From: Anastatus disparis
Lineage: Eukaryota; Arthropoda; Insecta; Hymenoptera; Eupelmidae
Length of the DNA: 64,000 nt
Direction of reading: 5' to 3'
Assembly (NCBI GenBank): GCA_017163975.1
Contig: JAFFSR010000279.1
Location: forward strand, 1,241,001-1,305,000
The position numbers were made by a program, and so were the translations under genes. Shown here piece by piece: positions 56,623-64,000 of this stretch. The stretch's first letter is position 1. The number at the start of each line of letters is the position of its first letter. The notes under the pieces were generated by a model. The model searched no databases. It was not told the DNA's origin and saw only the letters and a list, made by a program, of their open reading frames with translations.

Positions 56623-57330
56623 TTATTCAGGTCGTCTGCATCTAATACATGTGCGCTTGGTAACGCCTGGTTTGCCACACATATGGCAGAAGGTGCGTTT
56701 GGGTGCTCGACATACTGTCCAATTATGATTGTCACCTTGGCAATTCCAACACTTTGGCCTTGCAGCTCCAAGTGCTGGATCTGGTTTCTCGTTCTCCGTG
56801 ACAGGTCGAGTAGGCGATACTTCGCGAGCTGGAAGGGCAGGGGTCGGGATAATAGCTGGAGGGGATATTTTCAATGACATTAAGGAAGGGATATTAGGAA
56901 GGGGAGTTTGGGATGTACTGGGTATCGCGCAGGGTGAAAGTGTAGCTAAAAGAGGTGGTGGTGTATGTGCTGGAGGAGTGTGTTGGTGAATGGATTGATT
57001 AGGTTGGATTGGGTAGGGTTTTTGTGAGGGAAGCTGGAAGGGGTTAATAGCTGCAATGGAGGGTAGGATGGATTAAAGGCACAGGACAGCTTGAGAAGGG
57101 GAGAGGGTAGGGGTTGGAGCAGGAGCAGGGATTTGAGGTAGAGGTAGTGAATGTAGTAGGAATAGGTTGGAGGATGGTGAGATGGTGATAGGAGCTGATA
57201 TGGGTTGTGGTGGAGCTGGAAGTGATTGTGGTGGAGCTGGAAGTGATAGTGGCGGAGCTGGAAGGGTGGCAGAGATTGACGGCGCATCTATTTTATCCTC
57301 GGCATCGCATAAGTGGCGGGTGCCTCTCAT
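56623..57330 (-). pseudogene. Gypsy-2 ORF3: Pro-rich protein with two cysteine knuckles
   Basis: The ATG at 57330 lies 8 bases after the pol stop. About 236 codons run to TAA at 56623, with one in-frame TAA at 57073-57075. The first two thirds are Pro/Ser/Leu-rich with repeated LPAPPQS-type units. The end carries CWNCQGDNHNWTVC (canonical CX2CX4HX4C) and CHMCGKPGVTKRTC (Val at the His position) followed by a further C-x2-C. There is no signal peptide or membrane anchor, so it is not an env. The gag of this element has its own two knuckles, so this is a second nucleocapsid-like unit. Function unknown. Confidence 0.62.
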
Positions 57331-57337
57331 GCAGGCC

Positions 57338-60300
57338 CTAGTGCGTGGGCATGGCAGATTTCGGTGGCCTTCCACGTTTGCGCGCGTTTCTTCGTGAGGT
57401 GGCTGAAACGTCAAGTCGTTGTACGGCCCTCTGCCGGGTCCTACACGTACTGCCCGCCTCATTTGGTGCAGATTGTTTGGCCTTGCTTGTTGCATTTTCT
57501 GAAATAGAAGGTGATGGGTTATGTTGCTGTTGTCGTCGAGGTGGTATATATCTTTTAAGATCATTGACAAAAACTTTAGCCTGTCGCTTGGTGTCGACGT
57601 CTTCAACTAGGTATACTACCGGCGAAAATATTTTAATGACTTTGGCCGGGCCAATGAATTTTGGAGCTAACTTTGCAGCAAATTTGTCTATAGCTGAAGA
57701 TAATGCATGATTTCTACGACTAACAAGATCTCCCGGTTCAAACGTTACATGCCGTCGATTTTTATTATAATATTTAGCTTGACTTGCCGTTGCCTTGTCG
57801 GCATATTTCTTAACGAGATCATGTATCGCAGGTAATCTTTTTGCTCTGTCTGCCCATTCTTCTATATTACCTTGCTGAATTGGTGTAGGATTTTCGATGG
57901 ATTTACGGAATAGGATTGTAGGAATAGGATTGCGACCCATATTTAGGAACGCCGGAGTGAATTTTGTTGACAAATGTAACATTGTATTCAACGCAAAGCT
58001 AAATTCTCCTAGGTGTTTGTCCCAATCACGATGGTCTTGCTCTATAAAACTATTAATCATAGGTTTTAGGTTACGATTGATTCGCTCTACTGGATTTGAT
58101 TGCGCATGATAGGGAGGAGTAGTAGAATGTTTAATGCCATACATTTCTAAACGCTCATCTACGACCTGATTTTTAAATTCTAGCCCGTTATCAGTGATTA
58201 AACATTGTGGACAGCCCCATCTATTAATGATAAGTTCTTCTAATGCTTGAATCACGTTTTTACCGTCTGCTTTACGAAGGGGTTTTAACTCTACATATCT
58301 AGTAAAGAGATCTTCAAACACTATAATATATTTATAAGCGGCTCTCGAAGGTGGTTTTGGGCCATTTATATCTGCTGAGACTACCGTCCATGGGCCTTGA
58401 ATATATCTTTCTCCCATCAGACCGGCTGGAGCCTGTCGAGACTGTTTATGAGCTTGACACTCTTGGCACGCTCTTATATACTGACAAGTGTCGTGGTAAT
58501 ATCCCGGCCAATAATAATACGTAGCTAAACGAGCAAAGGTTTTCTCCATTCCCATATGGCCTGCTTGAGGGGTGTTATGGGCTTCAAAAAGGGCTTTTTC
58601 ACGATCAGCAAAAGGGAGAACTAGTTTCCAGGGATCTAGGTCGGGGATAATAGGGTCTATGTTATCATTTGGGTGATGGAAGTAAAGTAGTTCATTTTCT
58701 ATTCTGAAATCGGGGTATTTAGTGGGGTATTGCTGCACCATTTCTTTTCTTCTTTTGTACCAGGTATCATCGGTATCCAGGGCTGCTAAAGGGGCTAAAT
58801 CTACTTATATAGTAGATGGGGTGTTCTTCTCCATTGATCTCTTGAATTAATACACCTGCAATGGCGAAGTTACTGGCATCCGTTTGTAGAATAAAAGGAT
58901 AATCAAAATTGGGACGTGCTAGAATGGGTGCTTCGGTGAGGGCTTGCTTAAGCTGCTGAAATGCTGATTCTTGCTCTTCCTGCCAATGCCATCGCGTTGA
59001 TTTCCTTGTTAAACAAGTTAATGGTATTTTTATTTGAGCTAAATTGGGAATAAAACGTGCGTACCAACCAACCATTCCTAAAAATCTTCGTAATTGTTTA
59101 AGATTGGTTGGCGCCGGATATTCTAAAATAGGTCGAATTTTCTCTTCATCGGTTCTTAGACCTTTTTCATTTACAATATATCCAAGATATCTTACTTCTG
59201 AGCAACAGAACTCTGATTTATCTCTATTGATTTGCAGATTTGCGGTTTTTAGGGCCCTTAATACTCTGCTTAACCATTGTAAGTGCTCGCTAAAAGTGGT
59301 GGCTGCTATAATGACGTCATCTAAATAGGAGAATACGTACGGTTCCCAGCTCGGTTTGATTAAATTATCCATGACTTTTTGGAAGGACCCGTTGGTCAGG
59401 CCCTACGGCATACGAATAAATTGAAATAGGCCTCTGCCTGGGACTGCAAACGCGGTAATCTCCTTGCTATCAGGATCCGTTGGTATTTGGTGGTAAGCTT
59501 GACTTGAATCTAATTTGGAAATATACTTAGCACATCTTAATTTATCAAGAATATCATCCATATTTTTGATAGGGTAGGCGAACTTCTTAGTGACATCATT
59601 CACTTGCCTATAATCAATGCAAAACCTATATTTTCCATTTGGTTTAGGAGCTAAAACGGGGCAGCTACTCCACGGACCTGTGGAAGGTTCTATGATACCT
59701 TCTTTTAACATTCAGTCGACTTCTTCTTGGGCAACCTTCAACATTTGTGGTGAGTATCTCCTAGTTTTCTGGCGAATAGGGTCATGTCCTTGAACATCAA
59801 TCTTGTGTGTAGCTAAATTAGTAACTCCTAGGATCTGGGGTGTGGGTGGTATTAAATTATTTAGCACAAGGTTTATTTCGTTCTTCTCTGCTTCAGTGGC
59901 TCGTATTAAACCTCCAAGGGTAGCTAGTGCAGCATAGCTAAAAGGGTCAGTGCTATAAGGATAAAAGTAATGAGGAATCTTTTTAGGGGTACACCAGGTA
60001 TCGTGCTCATAATCGATGCTAATTTTCAATAAACGCATGAAATCGATACCTAAAATGCATTCGTAAAGTATATTTTCTGCAACTCTAAAGGGTATGGTCT
60101 GTGTATCGTCGTCCATCGTTACTGTGACCTGCAACAGCCCATCTATATTGACTGAAGTACCATCAGCAACACTCACAAAGGTAGACTGAGGCGTACTTTT
60201 ATCTTTCCATTCTGATGCTACATTCATGCCCAAATACGAATGCACAGAACCACTATCCAATAAGCCCTTTATTTTATGTCCATTGAGGTTTAAAACTAAA

Positions 60301-60748
60301 AATTGCCGTGGTTCTCCTGTAATATTAAGGTTTTGTTGCACCAATGATACAGGTTTGGGTGATGCTACATTGCCCGTGGCTAAAGGTGAATATTTTATGT
60401 TGCTAGAAGGGGTAAATGGGCACGATTGATTAAAACTTGGGTTATTTGTCCCAGTTTGTGCTATTTTGCTATCTATGTTCTCACTAGAACGTATTGCTCG
60501 TTTGCTCTGCTCACTTTTTAGTTGCTCGCTCTTTAAAGTCGTCGATTTTTCGACGCTGTAATGGCTATCTGCTATATTGCTCTCTTTTAACTTATGACCT
60601 GCTTCTAATGGTCGAACTACGCTTTGCTCTATGTTTTCGTGGTTCGAGCATGTGGACGGACTACTTTGTCGATTTAGAAGCGGTCGAGTCTGACACGCTT
60701 CATCGGAAGAAACACCGACTCTTAATGTTCCCTCCGTTGTTCGTTTCC
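57338..60748 (-). pseudogene. pol: Gypsy-2 pro-pol polyprotein, three lesions
   Basis: After the -1 slip the frame is open from 60748 to a TGA at 59712-59714. Domains: Ser/Thr-rich spacer; protease GLLDSGSVHSYLG (about 60275; Ser in place of Ala in DSGA); RT with CIDYRQVND, LDSSQAYHQIP and YLDD (about 59325); RNase H start; H2C2 and integrase (58560-57900) with LITDNG and a GPY/F-like APKFIGP block; and an AT-hook RKRGRPPK tail. A TAG at 59403-59405 follows the RT MP block. At about 58770-58800 most of RNase H is deleted with a frame change. Otherwise well preserved. Confidence 0.92.
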
Positions 60749-62857
60749 CACTAAATTACATCGTTTGCATTCTTTGATGTGAGTATTCAACTGCCCACAG
60801 CCGTAACATTTAAGAGGTTGAGTGCATTCCCGCAACCAATGGCCCAGTTGTCCGCACCTGAAGCACGGTTCTTTTTGTTTTCGCCAAAAATCCTCGACTA
60901 TAGGGGTCGGGTTCTTGTTTAAGGGACGCTTGGCACTATTTTGGTTCTGCGTACGCGATTGGTTGTTGGGAGGCCTGACTTGATTATTATTTCCGGATTT
61001 ATTAGTAAACCGCGCGTTGGAATTTCTTGAAGCGGGTTTTTGCTGAATTCTACTAGGTTCCGGTTTCATTGGTGGTTGAGTGACAGCAGAGGGATTTGTG
61101 ACAGGTGCTTGAAGGGTACTGGCGACAGGGGCTAATATAGGAGTTTGGTCATGATGCTGTTGCTCATCGATGTGATTAAGAGGAGAAATGAGAGCAGTTT
61201 TATTTAATCGAGACTGCTTAGTACCCGTGCACGCTGTAGTAGGGAATAACGACTCGCTAGGGGCTGGAGGAGGCCGGTACGCTTTATCTTGGGCTCTGCG
61301 GGTTTCTTCTCTCTTGCCAAGGCGTTGTAGTTCCGTGAAACTATTAAACTGGTCCCTGTAGATTCGTTGACGGTAGCTAGGATGCAGATTTCGGTATGCT
61401 CGATTCAATTGTTTATCTAAGGTCATCAGAGGACGAACTTGGTCCATAAGGTCTCTTAGTTTAGTCAGATAAGTACTAACATCTTCCTGAGAGCCTTGCG
61501 TTCTGCGCTCGAGTTCAATTTTAAGATGTTCTTGCACGTTCTTCATGCAGAACTGCAGGCAAAAAGCTTCAACTAGATCTTCGAAAGTGCGCCAACTTGG
61601 ATTCTCCCTACGAAACCATTGATAGGCCTCTTCATCCAGTACTGCAGGTAACGCTCTAATAATCGTATCTACAGTGAGGCCATGTGCTGCTCTACACCCT
61701 TGCAAATTAGTCAGAAAAGATTCAGGGTCCTTTCTTCGGTCTCCCTTAAATGAAATATGCCAATTGGCAAAAATCTGACTAGTATGTTTCTCACGATTGA
61801 ACATTGACGCGTTCAGGCTGGAAGGGAAAGGTTCTGAAAAAGCATGAGCCGAATTTACATCCAGGGGGTTATGTGGCCTATAAATTGTTGGCCTAGTTAT
61901 AGGGTGTGTTGGGATAGCTGAAAAGAAGGGTGGCGGTGGGATCAGAGGCGGCGATCGGGGCACATATCCAGGAGGGGGTATAATATGAGGGATCTGACTC
62001 CACGGATGGGAATAGGAAGGTGCTTGTGTGTAAGGGTATGAATAGGAAGCTGGTGTGGGGTTAGGTCCTCCGTAGTTGGTCGTGGCCATGTTGGCATGCA
62101 TGGTGCTCGCTGCTCTATGCGAATGGCTCGAAGTCACTGTTGAAGATGGGCTTACATTGGTAGTAGTGGTGATAACGACGTTCTCACTAGCACACGTAAT
62201 AATATTAGGTGGTGCGGCCGCTGTTGTTAAATCTATTGCTTCAGTATATTGGATGGCATCTGGCCACGTTACGGCTCTTGATGTAGTGGGGTATTGGGTG
62301 GATTGGGCTTGAGGAGTGGTCAACGGTTGACCGTCAGCATTACCAGCACTGGGAGGCGCACGCGTTCCAGATTCACTCGCCTGATTTATGAACGGGTTGC
62401 TGCGTGATTGTGTTGTCGCGTTATTAAACGTTAGCGGGTCTCGGTACATCCCTATTGTTTGACCAGTAGGCAGTGCGGGCTCGTCACTAGCATGAATGTC
62501 CGCCTGCGCATTCATCTGAGCCTCGTGCTGTTCATTCAGCATAGTGGTGGAGTTGCCGGTAGGGAGCGTAGTACACCCTAGTTGCGACTCATCCGCGATT
62601 TCATCGACGATTGGATTCCACGCAGCGCTTCGTTCGCCCAGATGTCTTCTCAGCTCGTACCTCAAAACCCGATACTTAAAAGTAGCTAAACAGCCCGCCA
62701 TGCTAACTCCTCTACGGCTATAGGCGAACATTTGATCGGCTGAAAGTTGATCAGCTAGGTGAGTGATCTCGTCAGCCGCTCTAAAAACATCCCGACGACA
62801 CAAATCAGCCGAAACCCAGAGGGGTTCTAAGTTTAATTGTCGGTTCGCCATTTGCAT
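60722..62857 (-). CDS. gag: Gypsy-2 gag polyprotein (intact)
   Basis: 711 residues, uninterrupted, starting at an ATG (a second ATG follows two codons on). Residues 1-70 form a basic helical N terminus. Residues 75-320 are low-complexity Thr/Pro/Ser. A retrotransposon capsid domain spans about 355-470, with FLTNLQGCR, YQWFRRENPSW and the 'LERRTQGSQEDV' block. Two zinc knuckles close the protein: CFRCGQLGHWLREC at 665-678 and CYGCGQLNTHIKEC at 684-697. It packages element RNA into particles. It overlaps pro by the frameshift site. Confidence 0.92.
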   Translation of the reverse strand: MQMANRQLNLEPLWVSADLCRRDVFRAADEITHLADQLSADQMFAYSRRGVSMAGCLATFKYRVLRYELRRHLGERSAAWNPIVDEIADESQLGCTTLPTGNSTTMLNEQHEAQMNAQADIHASDEPALPTGQTIGMYRDPLTFNNATTQSRSNPFINQASESGTRAPPSAGNADGQPLTTPQAQSTQYPTTSRAVTWPDAIQYTEAIDLTTAAAPPNIITCASENVVITTTTNVSPSSTVTSSHSHRAASTMHANMATTNYGGPNPTPASYSYPYTQAPSYSHPWSQIPHIIPPPGYVPRSPPLIPPPPFFSAIPTHPITRPTIYRPHNPLDVNSAHAFSEPFPSSLNASMFNREKHTSQIFANWHISFKGDRRKDPESFLTNLQGCRAAHGLTVDTIIRALPAVLDEEAYQWFRRENPSWRTFEDLVEAFCLQFCMKNVQEHLKIELERRTQGSQEDVSTYLTKLRDLMDQVRPLMTLDKQLNRAYRNLHPSYRQRIYRDQFNSFTELQRLGKREETRRAQDKAYRPPPAPSESLFPTTACTGTKQSRLNKTALISPLNHIDEQQHHDQTPILAPVASTLQAPVTNPSAVTQPPMKPEPSRIQQKPASRNSNARFTNKSGNNNQVRPPNNQSRTQNQNSAKRPLNKNPTPIVEDFWRKQKEPCFRCGQLGHWLRECTQPLKCYGCGQLNTHIKECKRCNLVGNEQRREH
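60743..60749 (-). promoter_or_regulatory. -1 ribosomal frameshift heptamer GGGAAAC
   Basis: In gag codon phase it reads (GT)G GGA AAC, eight codons before the gag stop at 60722. The -1 frame is open from here through protease, which I checked base by base. Identical to the Gypsy-1 signal. Confidence 0.85.
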
Positions 62858-64000
62858 AATATAAAAGAAAGGAATATCCCACGCTAAATCCTATATGACG
62901 TTTGCCTACCAACAAAATTTGCTAATAATTTTATACGAGACCTTATCTCAGGAGGGTTACTCAAAGGAAATTCTCAGTACCGTATTTCTTAATTAAAATT
63001 AAAACACGTTTAATTTTTATTTACAAAAAAAAACTCATAAATTTAACTTTAAGCTTAGGCCCTATTCTACTATTAGTTAAATTAATTTAAATGTTAGCAG
63101 TATGCAATCCAATCTTAGCTTAACAACAAAAAAAACAAGCAAGCACAAAAAAATTTATACTACCCAGAGAAAAAAAAATTTTAAATGAAAAAAAAACGTC
63201 TTATAGTAATATGAAAATATTGTACACAAGGCCCTATTTCTCTACAAAAGCAAGCAAAAAAAAATAGTTGAAAAAAGAAGTTATTACCGTTAGGAGAATT
63301 TGTGAAAGTTTTTAAATCGAGTGAAAAAAAACAGTTTTATCTCCACGCGACTACAAAATTATCTTAATAGCAAGGAAAAAAAATCTTTTAATTACGTACA
63401 CAGAAGCACAACAAAAAAAATTTTACTAATAAGAAAATGCGAATAATAAACGTCAAAGCCAAGCAAGAAAATTCTCACATATAATGAACTATCTACGCCG
63501 ACGGTATTTTCCAGTCGGTATAGTCACCGCGCGGCTGTGGGTATGAGGAAGCGCACAATGGATGGTAAGAGTTCGAAGCACGTGCAATAAACCACTACCA
63601 AGCTAGCTTGCTAAATATGGCGTCGCTCAAAGGAATGTATGCTGGATGGTTAGGATGCTGTTAGGGTAGGGATTGCAAGATAAAATAAAATGGACAAGCA
63701 CAGACAAAAAAAATGATAGATGTGTATATATATATATATAGGGTATGACGTAGTCGTGCTACACGATGTAAGACTTAACAAAAACTACTTAGTTTTATGG
63801 TTAAGCTCTTACTCTCTAAAGAAGCCTTACCGTTATTTCATTAACTCAAGATAAATACTAAAGACTCGAAAAGTTTAAACTATTATAGTGAACAGATATA
63901 TAAAAAATTTTTGGACCAATATTTAAATGCATAAAAGCGAAAGAAAATGATAAAAGCAAGGACAAATATTATTATTAAAAATTTTAAATAATGAAAAAAA
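62858..64000 (-). other. Long U-rich leader of Gypsy-2
   Basis: Untranslated region upstream of gag with many A-runs on the plus strand (U-runs in the RNA) and a short (TA)n at 63727-63740. No ORF is credible. No primer binding site is seen, so the 5' LTR lies beyond 64000. Confidence 0.6.

Larger units (their letters stand above)
54926..64000 (-). mobile_element. Gypsy-2: LTR retrotransposon (Ty3/Gypsy), 5' LTR outside window
   Basis: Minus-strand order from the right: long leader (62858-64000), gag, -1 frameshift site, protease, RT, truncated RNase H, integrase with basic tail, ORF3, purine tract and 3' LTR. Diverged from Gypsy-1 but of the same plan. The left target duplication (CAAT before 54926) cannot be checked because the right LTR is not in the window. 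Confidence 0.92.

Noticed and set aside
57073..57606. ORF3 of Gypsy-2 starting at 57606
   Set aside because: The part before 57338 overlaps pol in another frame and looks like a shadow. The ATG at 57330, just after the pol stop, is a better start.

Overview
The window looks like AT-rich arthropod genomic DNA, most likely from an insect. No host gene, tRNA or rRNA is visible. The support is the make-up of the elements: insect-type Gypsy polyproteins, CR1/Jockey-like non-LTR elements, Copia, a Penelope-like element, Helitrons and many small foldback elements. A hymenopteran host is plausible, but nothing here proves it. Nearly every interpretable base belongs to a transposable element, a relic of one, or tandem-repeat DNA.

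Layout. 1-1825: 3' part of a non-LTR retrotransposon (+). 2109-17161: a complete Gypsy LTR retrotransposon (Gypsy-1, +) with an AAGT target duplication. Its 5' LTR is split by a full-length, apparently intact two-ORF non-LTR element (2283-7019, -). 17162-27700: AT-rich DNA with foldback and miniature elements, several nested in one another. 27725-33530: a Helitron (-) that has lost its HUH motif. 34858-37640: dispersed repeat and a long ACACAT-type microsatellite. 37870-39118: Penelope-like relic (-). 39489-41160: broken, intron-containing gene of a multicopy transposon-associated family (+). 41290-44216: Copia relic lacking integrase (-). 44640-51701: a second, longer Helitron (-), with a Ulp1-like protease region upstream of Rep. 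51932-54900: a near-perfect 479-bp tandem duplication, microsatellites and a higher-order tandem repeat. 54926-64000: a second Gypsy element (Gypsy-2, -), whose 5' LTR lies beyond the right edge.

The most informative result comes from comparing the two Gypsy elements. They are diverged in sequence but share a plan. Each has LTRs starting TGTAAC, a long U-rich leader, and a gag separated from pro-pol by a -1 frameshift. The frameshift heptamer is GGGAAAC in both, in phase, just before the gag stop. Each integrase continues into a basic tail with AT-hook motifs. Each carries a third ORF in the env position that is not an envelope but ends in a gag-like cysteine knuckle of the form CxxCGxxGVxK. 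In Gypsy-1 a splice donor in the LTR and acceptors before gag and before ORF3 suggest spliced mRNAs. Both elements carry stop codons or deletions, so these copies are dead, but the shared design points to a lineage that used it.

The two Helitrons can be compared with each other. Copy 2 supplies the HUH motif that copy 1 lost, and copy 1 supplies the empty site for a 664-bp foldback element in copy 2. Both share an unusual 3' region made of a roughly 40-bp tandem array followed by TCTCCG and ACATAC microsatellites. All counts and identities given here were made by eye.
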